Shown: positions 45,211 to 55,803, counted from the first letter of the stretch. The stretch: 64,000 nucleotides of DNA from Aquimarina sp. Aq107 (GCF_943733665.1 NZ_OX030782.1:516001-580000); one strand, 5' to 3'. Made by a program: numbers and translations. The notes: generated from the letters alone by a model not told the origin.

Positions 45211-45358
45211 TAATACTTCTAAGTAAGAAAATCTTACGATAAATGTCCCAAGCTGCGTGCGAGGGAAAAACGGCAAAAGAATACATTCAGGGTTGAAGTA
45301 TTTTGACCCTGTTTTTTTGCAAAATAATAAGTAAAATACTAATTAATAATTAATAAAT
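45211..45358 (+). promoter_or_regulatory. Structured rpsJ-rplC leader, candidate attenuator
   Basis: A hairpin CAGGGT (45288-45293) / ACCCTG (45306-45311) is followed by seven T residues (45312-45318), the form of an intrinsic terminator. Its loop carries GAAGTATT (45295-45302), the exact reverse complement of AATACTTC at 45212-45219, so a pseudoknot or alternative fold is possible. A smaller hairpin, GTAAG/CTTAC, lies at 45223-45237. The 40 bases after the T-run are AT-rich leader. This could adjust expression of the downstream S10 cluster; direct evidence is lacking. Confidence 0.6.
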
Positions 45359-45976
45359 ATGTCTGGGTTAATAGGAAAAAAGATCGGTATGACCAGCATC
45401 TTCGACGAAAATGGAAAGAATATTCCATGTACAGTTATCGAAGCTGGACCATGCGTGGTTACCCAAGTCAGAACTGAAGAAGTTGATGGTTACAAAGCTG
45501 TTCAGCTAGGTTTCGATGACAAAGCAGACAAAAATGCTACAAAAGCGGCTTTAGGTCACTTTAAAAAAGCAGGAACTGTTGCTAAACGTGAAGTTGTCGA
45601 ATTCCAAGGTTTTGATGAGGAGTACAAATTAGGTGATACGATAACAGTAGAGCACTTCGTAGAAGGAGAGTTTGTAGATGTGTCTGGTACATCAAAAGGT
45701 AAAGGTTTTCAGGGAGTTGTTAAGAGACATGGTTTCGGCGGTGTTGGACAGGCTACTCACGGTCAACATAACCGTTTAAGGGCTCCAGGTTCGATTGGAG
45801 CGGCATCTTATCCAGCTAGAGTATTCAAAGGAATGCGAATGGCAGGAAGAATGGGTGGAGATAAAGTAAAAGTTCAAAACTTAAAAGTATTAAAAGTAGT
45901 TACTGAAAAGAATCTACTTGTTGTGAAAGGGTGTGTTCCTGGACATAAAAATGCTTATGTAACTATTCAGAAGTAA
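45359..45976 (+). CDS. rplC: 50S ribosomal protein L3
   Basis: L3 is an early-assembly protein near the peptidyl-transferase centre. The 205-residue sequence has the family start [13 protein letters not shown] and the loop [44 protein letters not shown] region (residues about 120-160), with the glutamine that is methylated in some bacteria inside THGQHN. It opens the S10 cluster after the attenuator-like leader. The stop overlaps the rplD start by one base (45976). Confidence 0.98.
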   Translation: MSGLIGKKIGMTSIFDENGKNIPCTVIEAGPCVVTQVRTEEVDGYKAVQLGFDDKADKNATKAALGHFKKAGTVAKREVVEFQGFDEEYKLGDTITVEHFVEGEFVDVSGTSKGKGFQGVVKRHGFGGVGQATHGQHNRLRAPGSIGAASYPARVFKGMRMAGRMGGDKVKVQNLKVLKVVTEKNLLVVKGCVPGHKNAYVTIQK

Positions 45977-46605
45977 TGAAGGTAGCAGTAATTGATATTA
46001 ACGGAAAAGAAACAGGTAGAAAGGTAGACCTTTCTGATGCTGTTTTCGGTATAGAACCAAACGATCATGCTGTATACTTAGATGTGAAGCAGTATTTGGC
46101 TAATCAACGTCAAGGAACTCACAAGGCTAAGGAGCGTGCTGAGATTGTAGGTAGTACAAGAAAGATAAAGAAGCAAAAAGGAACTGGTACAGCGAGAGCA
46201 GGTAGTATTAAATCTCCTATCTTCAAAGGTGGGGGTAGAATTTTTGGTCCTAGACCTCGTAACTATTCTTTTAAATTGAATAAGAATTTAAAAAGGTTAG
46301 CACGGAAATCTGCACTAAGTATTAAGGCTAATGACAAAGCTATTACAGTTGTTGAAGACTTTACTTTTGATACAATAAAAACAAAGAATTTTACTGCTGT
46401 TTTAAAGTCTTTAGGGCTTGAAGGTAAAAAATCTTTATTTGTGTTGGGAGAGTCAAATAAAAATGTATATTTGTCGTCACGCAATTTAAAAAGTTCTGAA
46501 GTTATAACTTCCTCAGAATTAAGTACTTACAAAATACTTAATGCTAAGAATGTTGTGTTTTTAGAAGGTTCTTTGAAAGGAATTGAAACGAATTTAAGTA
46601 AATAG
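45976..46605 (+). CDS. rplD: 50S ribosomal protein L4
   Basis: L4 lines the exit tunnel and, in E. coli, represses the S10 operon. The 209-residue sequence has the extended loop [23 protein letters not shown] (residues about 67-89) that reaches into the tunnel, followed by [14 protein letters not shown]. It starts on the last base of rplC's stop codon, so translation is likely coupled. Whether it acts on the rpsJ-rplC leader here is not known. Confidence 0.98.
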   Translation: MKVAVIDINGKETGRKVDLSDAVFGIEPNDHAVYLDVKQYLANQRQGTHKAKERAEIVGSTRKIKKQKGTGTARAGSIKSPIFKGGGRIFGPRPRNYSFKLNKNLKRLARKSALSIKANDKAITVVEDFTFDTIKTKNFTAVLKSLGLEGKKSLFVLGESNKNVYLSSRNLKSSEVITSSELSTYKILNAKNVVFLEGSLKGIETNLSK

Positions 46606-46610
46606 AAGCC

Positions 46611-46901
46611 ATGAGTATCTTAATAAAACCTATTATTACGGAAAAGGCTACTGCTGATAGTGAGGTGTATAACCGCTACGGTTTTGTAGTTGATAAAAAA
46701 GCGAATAAGGTAGAGATCAAGAAAGCAGTTGAAGCTGCTTATGGAGTATCTGTTACTAAAGTTCGAACTATTAATGTCCGTCCAGACCGTAAAACTCGTT
46801 ATACAAAAACGGGTATGGTCACTGGTAAAACAAAAGCTGTTAAAAAGGCTATTGTACAGGTGGCGGAAGGTGATGTAATTGATTTATATAGTAATCTTTA
46901 A
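46611..46901 (+). CDS. rplW: 50S ribosomal protein L23
   Basis: L23 stands at the tunnel exit and docks trigger factor and the signal recognition particle. The 96-residue protein has IIKPIITEKA-like start SILIKPIITEKATADSE and the NKVEIKKAVEAAYGVSV helix with the VRTINVRP strand, all standard. It lies 5 bases after rplD and 9 bases before rplB, in normal S10-cluster order. Confidence 0.97.
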   Translation: MSILIKPIITEKATADSEVYNRYGFVVDKKANKVEIKKAVEAAYGVSVTKVRTINVRPDRKTRYTKTGMVTGKTKAVKKAIVQVAEGDVIDLYSNL

Positions 46902-46910
46902 GACTAAGAA

Positions 46911-47735
46911 ATGTCAGTAAGAAAATTGAAACCAATTACCCCAGGTCAGCGTTTTAGAGTAGTTAATGGATATGATGCCATTACTACTGATAAGCCGGAA
47001 AAAAGCCTATTGGCTCCGAAAAAAAGATCTGGAGGTAGAAACAATCAAGGAAAAATGACCATGCGCTACAAAGGTGGTGGTCATAAGAAAAGGTATCGTA
47101 TTGTTGATTTTAAACGTGATAAGCAGGGGATTCCTGCTACCGTAGCAACAATAGAGTACGATCCAAACAGAACTGCTTTTATTGCGCTTCTAAATTACCA
47201 AGATGGTGAGAAGCGTTATATTATAGCTCAAAACGGTCTACAGGTTGGTCAGAATGTTGTTTCTGGAAGCAATGTTGCTCCAGAAATAGGAAACGCGATG
47301 CCGCTTAGTGATATCCCATTAGGTACAATCATATCTTGTATAGAATTACGTCCTGGTCAAGGTGCTGTTATGGCACGTAGTGCTGGTTCGTTTGCTCAGC
47401 TTATGGCTAGAGATGGTAAGTTTGCTACTGTAAAATTACCTTCTGGAGAAGTGAGATTGGTGTTAGTTAATTGTATGGCTTCTATAGGGGCTATCTCTAA
47501 CAGTGATCATCAGTTAGTTGTAGGTGGTAAAGCAGGTAGAGGAAGATGGTTAGGTCGTCGTCCTCGTACAAGACCAGTAGCTATGAACCCTGTTGATCAT
47601 CCAATGGGTGGTGGAGAAGGTCGTTCATCTGGAGGTCACCCTCGTTCTAGAAAAGGTCTTCCTGCTAAAGGATTTAGAACCCGTTCTAAGACGAAAGCGA
47701 GTAATAAGTATATTGTAGAACGTAGAAAGAAATAA
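46911..47735 (+). CDS. rplB: 50S ribosomal protein L2
   Basis: L2 supports the peptidyl-transferase centre and subunit association. The 274-residue protein has the RNA-binding domain ([15 protein letters not shown]) and the C-terminal segment [20 protein letters not shown], whose first histidine is the one implicated in peptide bond formation. It is preceded by rplW and followed after 6 bases by rpsS. Confidence 0.98.
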   Translation: MSVRKLKPITPGQRFRVVNGYDAITTDKPEKSLLAPKKRSGGRNNQGKMTMRYKGGGHKKRYRIVDFKRDKQGIPATVATIEYDPNRTAFIALLNYQDGEKRYIIAQNGLQVGQNVVSGSNVAPEIGNAMPLSDIPLGTIISCIELRPGQGAVMARSAGSFAQLMARDGKFATVKLPSGEVRLVLVNCMASIGAISNSDHQLVVGGKAGRGRWLGRRPRTRPVAMNPVDHPMGGGEGRSSGGHPRSRKGLPAKGFRTRSKTKASNKYIVERRKK

Positions 47736-47741
47736 TAAGAT

Positions 47742-48020
47742 ATGGCACGTTCATTAAAAAAAGGACCTTACATTCACTATAAGTTAGAGAAAAAAGTAGC
47801 TGCGAATGTAGAGGCTAATAAAAAGACTGTGATAAAAACTTGGTCAAGAGCATCAATGATATCTCCGGATTTTGTTGGTCAGACAATTGCAGTGCATAAT
47901 GGTCGCCAATTTGTTCCTGTATATATTACAGAGAATATGGTAGGTCATAAACTAGGAGAATTTTCGCCAACACGTTCTTTCAGAGGGCACGCTGGTGCTA
48001 AAAATAAAGGTAAAAAATAA
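47742..48020 (+). CDS. rpsS: 30S ribosomal protein S19
   Basis: S19 binds 16S rRNA in the 30S head with S13. The 92-residue protein has the hallmark start ARSLKKGPY and the [18 protein letters not shown] block (residues about 69-86). Length is normal and the position between rplB and rplV is standard. Confidence 0.97.
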   Translation: MARSLKKGPYIHYKLEKKVAANVEANKKTVIKTWSRASMISPDFVGQTIAVHNGRQFVPVYITENMVGHKLGEFSPTRSFRGHAGAKNKGKK

Positions 48021-48028
48021 TTTAAGCT

Positions 48029-48436
48029 ATGGGAGTTCGTAAAAGAGAAATGGCAGAAAGAATTAAGGAAGAGAAAAAGCAGATTGCTTTTGCTAAGCTT
48101 AATAACTGTCCTACTTCACCTCGCAAGATGCGCTTAGTAGCAGATTTGGTACGTGGTGAGAAAGTTGAAAGAGCGCTTCATATTCTTAGATTTAATCCTA
48201 AAGAAGCATCTCGTCGTTTAGAAAAGTTATTGCTTTCTGCGATAGCTAACTGGCAAGCGAAGAATGAAGACGCAAACATCGAAGAGGCAGATCTTTTTGT
48301 AAAAGAGATTCGTGTAGACGGAGGTAGTATGTTAAAAAGACTACGTCCTGCTCCACAGGGTCGTGCACACAGAATAAGAAAACGCTCTAATCACGTTACA
48401 ATCGTGGTTGCAGCAAAAAATAATACACAAAGCTAA
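48029..48436 (+). CDS. rplV: 50S ribosomal protein L22
   Basis: L22 contributes the second tunnel-lining beta-hairpin; changes there give macrolide resistance. The 135-residue sequence includes [19 protein letters not shown] and [28 protein letters not shown], the tunnel loop, with no insertion visible. The first 20 residues ([14 protein letters not shown]) are an extension that is common in Bacteroidota. It overlaps the upstream part of the long rpsC frame but not rpsC itself. Confidence 0.97.
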   Translation: MGVRKREMAERIKEEKKQIAFAKLNNCPTSPRKMRLVADLVRGEKVERALHILRFNPKEASRRLEKLLLSAIANWQAKNEDANIEEADLFVKEIRVDGGSMLKRLRPAPQGRAHRIRKRSNHVTIVVAAKNNTQS

Positions 48437-48446
48437 TATAAATAGT

Positions 48447-49175
48447 ATGGGACAGAAGACAAATCCAATCGGAAATCGCCTTGGTATCATCAGAGGATGG
48501 GAATCCAATTGGTATGGAGGTAATGACTACGGTGATAAACTTGCCGAAGACGATAAGATTAGAAAGTACGTACACGCACGTTTATCTAAAGCTAGTGTAT
48601 CTAGAGTAATTATTGAGCGTACGCTTAAACTTGTAACCGTTACTATCACTACTGCTAGACCTGGTATAATTATCGGAAAAGGTGGTCAAGAGGTAGACAA
48701 GTTAAAGGAAGAGCTTAAGAAAATTACAGATAAAGAAGTTCAGATCAATATCTTTGAGATTAAGAGACCAGAACTTGATGCATTTCTAGTTGGATCTAGT
48801 GTTGCAAGACAAATTGAGAGTCGTATCTCTTACCGTCGAGCAATTAAGATGGCTATTGCGGCTGCAATGAGAATGAATGCAGAAGGTATCAAAATTCAGA
48901 TTTCAGGACGTTTGAACGGAGCTGAGATGGCACGTTCGGAGTCTTATAAAGATGGTCGTATTCCTTTATCAACATTTAGAGCTGACATAGATTATGCTTT
49001 GGTTGAGGCACATACTACTTATGGTAGATTAGGTGTAAAAGTATGGATTATGAAAGGCGAAGTATATGGTAAGAGAGAGCTTTCTCCTTTAGTTGGTCTT
49101 TCTAAGAAACAAGGAAAAGGAGGCGATAGAGGAGCCGGACGAGGTGGTAATAATAAATCACGTCGTAGAAAGTAA
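48447..49175 (+). CDS. rpsC: 30S ribosomal protein S3
   Basis: S3 forms the mRNA entry site with S4 and S5. I start at the ATG at 48447 ([13 protein letters not shown]); a longer frame from 48408 would overlap rplV. The 242 residues include the KH domain [20 protein letters not shown] (residues about 65-84), the [14 protein letters not shown] motif and a basic glycine-rich tail ([22 protein letters not shown]). Order rplV-rpsC-rplP is standard. Confidence 0.98.
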   Translation: MGQKTNPIGNRLGIIRGWESNWYGGNDYGDKLAEDDKIRKYVHARLSKASVSRVIIERTLKLVTVTITTARPGIIIGKGGQEVDKLKEELKKITDKEVQINIFEIKRPELDAFLVGSSVARQIESRISYRRAIKMAIAAAMRMNAEGIKIQISGRLNGAEMARSESYKDGRIPLSTFRADIDYALVEAHTTYGRLGVKVWIMKGEVYGKRELSPLVGLSKKQGKGGDRGAGRGGNNKSRRRK

Positions 49176-49195
49176 TTTTTTAAAGTAAATTAACA

Positions 49196-49615
49196 ATGTT
49201 ACAGCCTAAAAGAACAAAATTCCGTAAACAACAAAAAGGACGTATGAAAGGTCTTTCTCAAAGAGGACATACACTTTCTAACGGAACTTTCGGAATCAAA
49301 TCATTAGATTCAAGTTTTGTTACTGCTAGACAGATAGAAGCAGCACGTATTTCTGCTACTCGTTATATGAAAAGAGAAGGATCTCTGTGGATTAAAATTT
49401 TCCCAGACAAGCCTATTACAAAGAAACCTCTTGAAGTACGTATGGGTAAAGGAAAAGGAGCTGTAGAATACTGGGCGGCAGTTGTAAAGCCTGGAAGAAT
49501 CTTATTTGAGATCAGTGGTGTGCCATATGATGTAGCTAAAGAAGCATTACGCTTAGCTGCACAGAAGCTGCCAGTAAAAACTAAGTTTATTGTGTCAAGA
49601 ACCTATCAAGGTTAA
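49196..49615 (+). CDS. rplP: 50S ribosomal protein L16
   Basis: L16 stabilises the A-site tRNA and binds near 5S rRNA. The 139-residue protein has the start [19 protein letters not shown] and the motifs [12 protein letters not shown] (residues about 81-92) and [14 protein letters not shown]. The length is normal. A 15-base gap separates it from rpmC. Confidence 0.97.
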   Translation: MLQPKRTKFRKQQKGRMKGLSQRGHTLSNGTFGIKSLDSSFVTARQIEAARISATRYMKREGSLWIKIFPDKPITKKPLEVRMGKGKGAVEYWAAVVKPGRILFEISGVPYDVAKEALRLAAQKLPVKTKFIVSRTYQG

Positions 49616-49630
49616 AATTCAAAAGAGACT

Positions 49631-49825
49631 ATGAAACAATCACAAGTAAAAGAATCGTCTACAGCTGAATTGCAAGAAGAGCTTGGTAAATCTCGTAAAG
49701 AGTATTCAGATTTAAAAATGGCTCACGCTATGTCTCCATTAGAGAACCCTTTACAATTACGTAAAGTGAGAAGATCTATTGCAAGAATGGCTACTGAGTT
49801 AACTAAAAGAGAATTAAACGGTTAA
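49631..49825 (+). CDS. rpmC: 50S ribosomal protein L29
   Basis: L29 is a small helical protein next to L23 at the tunnel exit. The 64 residues have the helical hairpin SSTAELQEELGKSRKEYSDLKM-type N-terminus and the conserved NPLQLRKVRRSIARMATEL segment. It lies between rplP and rpsQ as usual. Confidence 0.95.
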   Translation: MKQSQVKESSTAELQEELGKSRKEYSDLKMAHAMSPLENPLQLRKVRRSIARMATELTKRELNG

Positions 49826-49837
49826 TTCTGCTGAAAG

Positions 49838-50095
49838 ATGGAAAAAAGAAACTTAAGAAAAGAGCGTATAGGTGTAGTTACTAGTAACAAAATGCAAAAA
49901 TCAATTGTAGTTGCTGAAGTAAAAAAAGTAAAACACCCGATGTACGGAAAGTTCGTGTTAAAAACGAAAAAATACGTTGCACACGACGAGAAAAATGACT
50001 GCAATATTGGTGATACTGTAAAGATCATGGAAACAAGACCTATGAGTAGAACCAAATGCTGGAGATTAGTAGAAGTAATTGAAAGAGCGAAGTAA
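49838..50095 (+). CDS. rpsQ: 30S ribosomal protein S17
   Basis: S17 is a primary 16S rRNA-binding OB-fold protein. The 85-residue protein has [19 protein letters not shown] at the start and [21 protein letters not shown] at the end, both diagnostic. It lies 2 bases before rplN, so translation is likely coupled. Confidence 0.97.
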   Translation: MEKRNLRKERIGVVTSNKMQKSIVVAEVKKVKHPMYGKFVLKTKKYVAHDEKNDCNIGDTVKIMETRPMSRTKCWRLVEVIERAK

Positions 50096-50097
50096 TT

Positions 50098-50466
50098 ATG
50101 GTACAACAAGAGTCTAGATTAAAAGTAGCAGACAACACAGGTGGTAAAGAAGTTTTAGTTATCCGTGTTTTAGGTGGTACAAAAAGAAGATACGCCTCTG
50201 TAGGAGACAAGATCGTTGTCAGTGTTAAAGAAGCAACTCCTAATGGAAACATTAAAAAAGGAGCAGTTTCTACTGCAGTTGTAGTTCGTACCAAAAAAGA
50301 AGTGCGCAGACCAGATGGTTCTTATATTCGTTTTGATGATAATGCTTGTGTTCTTTTGAACCCTGCTGGAGAAATGAGAGGAACCCGTGTTTTTGGTCCT
50401 GTTGCAAGAGAACTTCGTGACAAACAGTTCATGAAGATTGTATCACTAGCGCCAGAAGTGCTTTAA
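50098..50466 (+). CDS. rplN: 50S ribosomal protein L14
   Basis: L14 lies at the subunit interface and forms bridge B8. The 122-residue protein starts [20 protein letters not shown] and ends with [25 protein letters not shown]; both blocks define the family. It is the first gene of the spc-type cluster order but has no separate promoter that I can see; the gap to rpsQ is only 2 bases. Confidence 0.98.
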   Translation: MVQQESRLKVADNTGGKEVLVIRVLGGTKRRYASVGDKIVVSVKEATPNGNIKKGAVSTAVVVRTKKEVRRPDGSYIRFDDNACVLLNPAGEMRGTRVFGPVARELRDKQFMKIVSLAPEVL

Positions 50467-50479
50467 TAGTATAGCAAAG

Positions 50480-50791
50480 ATGACAAAGCTAAAAATTAAA
50501 TCAGGAGATACTGTAAAAGTTATCGCTGGGGACAACAAAGGTCAACAGGGAACTGTACAGAAGGTATTGAAAGATAAGAACAAGGCAATAGTAGAAGGTG
50601 TTAACCTTGTGTCTAAACACCAAAAGCCTAGTGCAGCTAATCCACAAGGTGGTATAGTGAAGCAAGAAGCAGCTATTCATATTTCTAACTTAACATTGTT
50701 AACCGCTAATGGGGATGCAACTAGAGTAGGATATAGAGTAGAAGGAGATAAGAAAGTGAGATTTTCTAAAAAATCTAATGAAGTAATATAG
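50480..50791 (+). CDS. rplX: 50S ribosomal protein L24
   Basis: L24 initiates 50S assembly. The 103 residues begin with a KOW motif ([41 protein letters not shown], residues about 5-41), and [18 protein letters not shown] follows, which is typical. It lies 2 bases before rplE. Confidence 0.97.
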   Translation: MTKLKIKSGDTVKVIAGDNKGQQGTVQKVLKDKNKAIVEGVNLVSKHQKPSAANPQGGIVKQEAAIHISNLTLLTANGDATRVGYRVEGDKKVRFSKKSNEVI

Positions 50792-50793
50792 TT

Positions 50794-51345
50794 ATGGCTT
50801 ATATCCCAAGACTAAAACAAGAGTATAAGGACAGAGTAGTGTCTACTCTTACAGAAGAATTCAGTTATGGTAATGTAATGGAAGTGCCTAAGCTTAAAAA
50901 AATAGTTTTAAGTAGAGGTGTTGGTGCAGCTGTAGCAGATAAGAAGTTAATTGACTACGCCGTAGATGAATTAACAATGATCACAGGTCAAAAAGCAGTA
51001 GCTACAATTTCTAAAAAGGATGTTGCAACTTTTAAGTTACGTAAAGGAATGCCTATTGGTGCTAAGGTTACGTTAAGAGGAGAAAGAATGTATGAGTTTT
51101 TAGATCGTTTAATTACTTCAGCTTTGCCACGTGTACGTGACTTTAATGGAATTAATGCTACTGGTTTTGATGGTAGAGGTAATTATTCTTTAGGAATTAC
51201 TGAACAGATTATTTTTCCGGAAATTGATATCGACAAAGTGAATAAGATTTCAGGAATGAATATTACTTTTGAAACTTCTGCAGGAACAGATAAAGAAGCA
51301 AAATCATTGTTAACAGAACTAGGGTTACCTTTTAAAAAGAATTAA
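50794..51345 (+). CDS. rplE: 50S ribosomal protein L5
   Basis: L5 binds 5S rRNA in the central protuberance. The 183-residue sequence has the start [14 protein letters not shown], the [25 protein letters not shown] block (residues about 68-92) and the [30 protein letters not shown] block. All are standard. It lies 2 bases before rpsN. Confidence 0.98.
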   Translation: MAYIPRLKQEYKDRVVSTLTEEFSYGNVMEVPKLKKIVLSRGVGAAVADKKLIDYAVDELTMITGQKAVATISKKDVATFKLRKGMPIGAKVTLRGERMYEFLDRLITSALPRVRDFNGINATGFDGRGNYSLGITEQIIFPEIDIDKVNKISGMNITFETSAGTDKEAKSLLTELGLPFKKN

Positions 51346-51347
51346 TT

Positions 51348-51617
51348 ATGGCTAAAGAATCAATGAAAGCCCGTGAGGTGAAGAGAGCAAAAACAGTTGC
51401 TAAATATGCTGAAAAACGTAAAGCTTTAAAAGAAGCTGGTGATTATGAAGCATTACAAAAGCTCCCAAAGAATGCATCTCCAATCCGTATGCATAATCGT
51501 TGTAAGTTAACAGGAAGACCAAAAGGATATATGCGTCAGTTTGGAATTTCTCGTGTAACATTCAGAGAGATGGCTAATCAAGGGTTAATTCCAGGAGTAA
51601 CTAAAGCTAGTTGGTAA
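51348..51617 (+). CDS. rpsN: 30S ribosomal protein S14, zinc-free long form
   Basis: S14 joins the 30S head late in assembly. The 89-residue protein is the long form; the zinc form is about 61 residues with two CxxC pairs. Only one cysteine is present ([20 protein letters not shown], residues about 50-69), so it cannot hold zinc. Together with the zinc-free L36 this points to ribosomes with low zinc demand. It lies between rplE and rpsH. Confidence 0.96.
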   Translation: MAKESMKAREVKRAKTVAKYAEKRKALKEAGDYEALQKLPKNASPIRMHNRCKLTGRPKGYMRQFGISRVTFREMANQGLIPGVTKASW

Positions 51618-51685
51618 TAATAAAAAATTAATTGGTCTAAGGTTTGGCTATACTAGCCGAAAACCAAGATCATAAATTATATACA

Positions 51686-52084
51686 ATGAATACAGATCCT
51701 ATAGCAGATTATTTAACTAGAATACGTAATGCAAATAGTGCTCAACATAGAGTTGTTGAGATTCCTGCATCAAAGGTTAAAAAAGAGATCACTAAAATAT
51801 TATTCGATCAAGGATATATTTTAAGTTATAAATTTGAAGATAATACGACACAAGGTAGTATTAAGATAGCTCTTAAATACGATAAACTAACCAAAGAACC
51901 TGTAATAAAAGAATTACAAAGAATCAGTAAGCCTGGTCTACGTAAATATGCAGGATCTAGCGAGATACCAAGAATTCTTAATGGATTAGGTATTGCGATT
52001 GTTTCTACTTCTCACGGTGTGATGACTGGTAAACAGGCTAAGCAGGATAATGTGGGTGGTGAAGTACTTTGTTACGTATATTAA
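51686..52084 (+). CDS. rpsH: 30S ribosomal protein S8
   Basis: S8 binds the central domain of 16S rRNA and in E. coli represses the spc operon. I start at the ATG at 51686 ([17 protein letters not shown]), giving 132 residues; a frame from 51644 adds 14 residues that do not fit the family. The C-terminal [24 protein letters not shown] block is diagnostic. The 68 bases upstream are the longest gap in this part of the cluster. Confidence 0.97.
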   Translation: MNTDPIADYLTRIRNANSAQHRVVEIPASKVKKEITKILFDQGYILSYKFEDNTTQGSIKIALKYDKLTKEPVIKELQRISKPGLRKYAGSSEIPRILNGLGIAIVSTSHGVMTGKQAKQDNVGGEVLCYVY

Positions 52085-52104
52085 CAGTATAAAAGACAAA
52101 AGAA

Positions 52105-52647
52105 ATGTCAAGAATAGGAAAAAATCCAGTAACTATTCCGTCTGGTGTCACTGTAGAAGTGACAGGTAATGTTGTTACTGTTAAAGGAAAATTAGGTGAA
52201 CTTACACAGGAGATAGATGCTATCAATGTGAAAGTAGAAGAAGGTCAGGTTGTTCTAGAAAGACCTACGGAAGCTAAGGATCATAAAGCAAAGCATGGTT
52301 TGTACAGAGCTTTGATTAATAATATGGTTCAAGGTGTTTCTGAAGGTTTTACTAAAGAATTGGAATTGGTTGGAGTAGGTTATAGAGCTTCTAATCAAGG
52401 ACAAAAATTAGATTTAGCTTTAGGTTTCTCTCACAATATCGTTTTAGATGTTGCTCCAGAAGTGAAAATAGAGACTATATCAGAAAAAGGTAAAAACCCG
52501 ATCGTAAAATTAACTTCCCATGATAAACAATTAGTGGGGCAGGTAGCAGCTAAAATTAGAGGTTTCCGTAAGCCAGAACCTTACAAAGGTAAAGGAGTTA
52601 AATTCGTAGGAGAACAATTAAGAAGAAAAGCAGGTAAATCTGCATAA
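52105..52647 (+). CDS. rplF: 50S ribosomal protein L6
   Basis: L6 lies near the sarcin-ricin loop and the factor-binding site. The 180-residue protein has the start [18 protein letters not shown] and the C-terminal [31 protein letters not shown] (the PEPYKGKG signature). Two alpha-beta repeats of about 80 residues each are visible. It lies 10 bases before rplR. Confidence 0.98.
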   Translation: MSRIGKNPVTIPSGVTVEVTGNVVTVKGKLGELTQEIDAINVKVEEGQVVLERPTEAKDHKAKHGLYRALINNMVQGVSEGFTKELELVGVGYRASNQGQKLDLALGFSHNIVLDVAPEVKIETISEKGKNPIVKLTSHDKQLVGQVAAKIRGFRKPEPYKGKGVKFVGEQLRRKAGKSA

Positions 52648-52657
52648 TAACGAAGTT

Positions 52658-53014
52658 ATGGCATTCTCAAAAGATTTAAGAAGATTAAAAATCAGAAAGC
52701 GAATCCGCGGTAAAGTAAGCGGAACAGAACAACGTCCTAGATTATCTGTTTTTAGAAGTAATAAAGAAATCTATGCTCAAATCATAGATGATGTTACCGG
52801 TAAGACTATCGGTTCAGCTTCTTCAAGAGATAAAGATATTGCTGCTGCATCAGGTAATAAAGCAGAAAAGGCAAGCTTGGTAGGTAAAGCCCTTGCTGAA
52901 AAAGCTAAGAAAGCTGGTATAGATACTGTATCATTTGATAGAGGAGGATATTTATATCACGGAAGAGTAAAATCATTGGCTGAAGGAGCTAGAGAAGCAG
53001 GACTTAAATTCTAA
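52658..53014 (+). CDS. rplR: 50S ribosomal protein L18
   Basis: L18 binds 5S rRNA with L5. The 118 residues have the N-terminal basic segment [34 protein letters not shown] and the C-terminal [26 protein letters not shown], both family signatures. It lies 6 bases before rpsE. Confidence 0.98.
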   Translation: MAFSKDLRRLKIRKRIRGKVSGTEQRPRLSVFRSNKEIYAQIIDDVTGKTIGSASSRDKDIAAASGNKAEKASLVGKALAEKAKKAGIDTVSFDRGGYLYHGRVKSLAEGAREAGLKF

Positions 53015-53020
53015 GAAATT

Positions 53021-53545
53021 ATGTATCAAAAATATAAAAACGCAGAATTAGTAAAACCAAGTGGACTTGAATTAAAAGATCGTTTAGTTGGAGTACAACG
53101 TGTTACTAAAGTAACTAAGGGTGGTAGAGCATTTGGATTCTCTGCTATTGTAGTTGTAGGAGATGAAAACGGTGTTGTTGGTCACGGTTTAGGTAAGTCT
53201 AAAGAAGTTGCTGAAGCTATTGCAAAAGCAGTGGAAGATGCTAAGAAAAATTTAGTTCGTATACCGTTAACTAAAGGAACATTACCTCACGAACAAAAAG
53301 GTAAGTACGGTGGAGCAAGAGTATTATTAATGCCTGCTGCAACTGGTACAGGGGTTATTGCTGGTGGAGCTATCCGTGCAGTATTAGAATCTGTAGGTGT
53401 TCACGATGTACTTTCTAAAAATCAAGGATCGTCTAACCCACACAATGTGGTGAAAGCAACGTTTGATGCCTTATTGCAAATGCGTAGTGCAGAGCAAGTA
53501 GCAAAACAACGTGGTGTTTCACTTGAAAAAGTGTTTAAAGGATAA
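53021..53545 (+). CDS. rpsE: 30S ribosomal protein S5
   Basis: S5 helps form the mRNA entry site and decoding fidelity. The 174-residue protein has the double-stranded-RNA-binding-like segment [22 protein letters not shown] (residues about 28-49) and the [25 protein letters not shown] block. [25 protein letters not shown] follows. Order and length are standard. Confidence 0.98.
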   Translation: MYQKYKNAELVKPSGLELKDRLVGVQRVTKVTKGGRAFGFSAIVVVGDENGVVGHGLGKSKEVAEAIAKAVEDAKKNLVRIPLTKGTLPHEQKGKYGGARVLLMPAATGTGVIAGGAIRAVLESVGVHDVLSKNQGSSNPHNVVKATFDALLQMRSAEQVAKQRGVSLEKVFKG

Positions 53546-53556
53546 ATATAGGAACG

Positions 53557-53736
53557 ATGGCAAAGATTAAAATAACTAAAGTAAAAAGCGCGATTAACCG
53601 TACTCAGAGACAAAAGAGAACTCTGGAGGCTTTAGGTCTTAAAAAGATCGGTCAGGTTGTTGAGCATGATGACACTCCTAATATCCTTGGGATGGTAAAT
53701 AAAGTTAAACATTTAGTTTCTGTAGAAACAAAATAA
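53557..53736 (+). CDS. rpmD: 50S ribosomal protein L30
   Basis: This short gene encodes 59 residues (ATG at 53557, TAA at 53734-53736). The protein has the L30 alpha-beta ferredoxin-like pattern: KIKITKVKSAINRTQRQKRTLEALGL (strand then helix), HDDTPNILGMVNKVKHLVSV. The RTQRQKRTLEALGL block is diagnostic. It lies 11 bases after rpsE and 9 bases before rplO, the normal place in the spc cluster. Confidence 0.95.
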   Translation: MAKIKITKVKSAINRTQRQKRTLEALGLKKIGQVVEHDDTPNILGMVNKVKHLVSVETK

Positions 53737-53745
53737 TATAAGCAC

Positions 53746-54198
53746 ATGGATTTAAGTAACTTAAAACCTGCTGCAGGTTCAGTAAAAAATAACAGTAAGC
53801 GATTAGGTCGTGGTCAGGGTTCCGGAAAAGGTGGAACTGCTGCTCGTGGTCATAAAGGAGCGAAATCTCGTTCTGGATACTCTAGAAAGATAGGATTTGA
53901 AGGAGGGCAAATGCCTCTTCAAAGACGTGTGCCAAAATTTGGTTTCACTAATATCAATAGAAAAGAGTATCAAGGGATAAACCTAGATACGTTACAGAAG
54001 TTAGTTGATGCTGGTAAAATAACTGACACAGTTGATCTTGACGTGTTATTAAATACGCGTCTTGCAGGAAAGAATGATTTAGTTAAGATACTGGGAAGAG
54101 GTGAGTTAAAGGCTAAATTAAAAGTCACAGCTCATAAATTTACAGCCACTGCAAAAGCAGCTATAGAAGCAGCAGGTGGTGAAGCAGTAACCTTATAA
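53746..54198 (+). CDS. rplO: 50S ribosomal protein L15
   Basis: L15 is a late-assembly 50S protein. The 150-residue protein begins MDLSNLKPAAGSVKNNSKRLGRGQGSGKGGTAARGHKG-like, the glycine- and basic-rich tail that enters 23S rRNA, then GFEGGQMPLQRRVPKFGF. The C-terminal KVTAHKFTATAKAAIEAAGG is typical. It is followed after 10 bases by secY. Confidence 0.97.
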   Translation: MDLSNLKPAAGSVKNNSKRLGRGQGSGKGGTAARGHKGAKSRSGYSRKIGFEGGQMPLQRRVPKFGFTNINRKEYQGINLDTLQKLVDAGKITDTVDLDVLLNTRLAGKNDLVKILGRGELKAKLKVTAHKFTATAKAAIEAAGGEAVTL

Positions 54199-54208
54199 AA
54201 GACATTTC

Positions 54209-55549
54209 ATGAAATTTATTGATACAATAAAAAACATTTGGAAAATAGAAGAACTGAAAAATAGAATTCTAGTTACACTAGGGTTGCTTTTAGTTTATCG
54301 TTTTGGAGCACAGGTAGTTTTACCTGGAGTTGATGCGGCAGAATTAGCTAATTTGGGTACTCAAACTCAGGATGGTTTATTAGGATTACTTAATGCGTTT
54401 ACAGGTGGAGCATTTGCTAATGCTTCTGTATTTGCGTTGGGTATTATGCCTTATATATCTGCTTCTATTGTTGTTCAGTTGATGGGAATAGCTATTCCTT
54501 ATCTACAAAAACTACAAAAAGAAGGAGAAAGTGGAAGAAAGAAAATTAATCAGATTACGCGTTGGTTAACAATTGCAATTACCTTGGTTCAAGGTCCTGG
54601 TTATATTTATAACTTATTCGCTACACTTCCTCCTGCTGCTTTCAGTACGGAGATAAGTCAAACTGTTTTCGTTGTATCATCTGTAATAATATTAACTACC
54701 GGATGTATATTCGCTATGTGGTTAGGTGAAAAGATTACCGATAAAGGTATTGGTAATGGTATTTCATTATTAATAATGGTTGGTATTATAGCTACTTTAC
54801 CTCAGTCGTTTGTTCAGAATTTTATTTCTAGAACTTCTGGAGAAGGTGGAGATATTATAATGGTATTGATCGAACTTGTGATATGGTTTGTCATAATATT
54901 AGCTTCTGTATTATTAGTAATGGCCGTTCGCCAGATTCCTGTGCAGTATGCTAGAAGAACAGCTAGTGGAGGATATGAAAAGAATGTTTTTGGTTCAAGA
55001 CAATATATTCCATTAAAGTTGAATGCGTCAGGTGTAATGCCAATTATATTTGCTCAAGCTATTATGTTTATTCCTGCTGCTGTGGCTGGCCTTTCTGAGT
55101 CAGAAACCTCTCAAGGAATAGCTGCTGCGTTTAGTGATATTTTTGGATTATGGTATAACTTACTATTTGGACTGTTAATCATAATATTTACATATTTCTA
55201 TACTGCGATAACTGTTCCAACAAATAAGATGGCCGACGATTTAAAAAGAAGCGGTGGTTTTATCCCTGGAATTAGACCAGGTAGTGAGACTGCTGAGTAT
55301 TTAGATAAGATAATGTCACAAATAACATTACCGGGATCTATTTTCCTAGCGCTAATTGCTGTTTTTCCTGCAATAGCCGTAAAGCTTTTAGGTGTTCAAC
55401 AAGGTTGGGCATTGTTCTTCGGAGGAACTTCATTATTAATTATGGTTGGAGTTGCTATAGATACAATGCAACAGGTTAATTCATATTTGTTGAATAGACA
55501 TTATGATGGATTGATGAAAACTGGTAAAAATAGAAAAGCGGTAGCATAA
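54209..55549 (+). CDS. secY: Preprotein translocase subunit SecY
   Basis: SecY is the channel of the general secretion system in the inner membrane. The 446-residue protein has about ten transmembrane helices. Family signatures are [15 protein letters not shown] (residues about 77-91), the plug-side LAIALTLVQ-like helix [25 protein letters not shown], and the cytoplasmic loop QIPVQYARR (ribosome contact). [20 protein letters not shown] is the second ribosome loop. It lies between rplO and infA, with 1 base before infA. Confidence 0.98.
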   Translation: MKFIDTIKNIWKIEELKNRILVTLGLLLVYRFGAQVVLPGVDAAELANLGTQTQDGLLGLLNAFTGGAFANASVFALGIMPYISASIVVQLMGIAIPYLQKLQKEGESGRKKINQITRWLTIAITLVQGPGYIYNLFATLPPAAFSTEISQTVFVVSSVIILTTGCIFAMWLGEKITDKGIGNGISLLIMVGIIATLPQSFVQNFISRTSGEGGDIIMVLIELVIWFVIILASVLLVMAVRQIPVQYARRTASGGYEKNVFGSRQYIPLKLNASGVMPIIFAQAIMFIPAAVAGLSESETSQGIAAAFSDIFGLWYNLLFGLLIIIFTYFYTAITVPTNKMADDLKRSGGFIPGIRPGSETAEYLDKIMSQITLPGSIFLALIAVFPAIAVKLLGVQQGWALFFGGTSLLIMVGVAIDTMQQVNSYLLNRHYDGLMKTGKNRKAVA

Positions 55550-55550
55550 A

Positions 55551-55766
55551 ATGGCAAAACAACCAGCAATAGAACAAGACGGAAGTATAATCGAGGCATT
55601 ATCAAATGCAATGTTTCGAGTAGAGTTAGAGAATGGTCACGTTGTGACAGCTCATATTTCGGGTAAAATGCGTATGCATTATATTAAATTATTACCAGGA
55701 GATAAGGTTAAGTTAGAAATGAGTCCTTATGATTTATCTAAGGCTCGTATAACATACAGATACTAA
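55551..55766 (+). CDS. infA: Translation initiation factor IF-1
   Basis: IF-1 binds the A site during initiation. The 71-residue OB-fold protein has the complete signature [42 protein letters not shown]. Length is normal (71-72). It lies one base after secY, and a promoter for the alpha-type genes begins downstream, so it is probably the last gene of the spc transcript. Confidence 0.97.
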   Translation: MAKQPAIEQDGSIIEALSNAMFRVELENGHVVTAHISGKMRMHYIKLLPGDKVKLEMSPYDLSKARITYRY

Positions 55767-55803
55767 TAATTTTAAGAATATTAGTTAATTAAGATTTTTT
55801 ACG

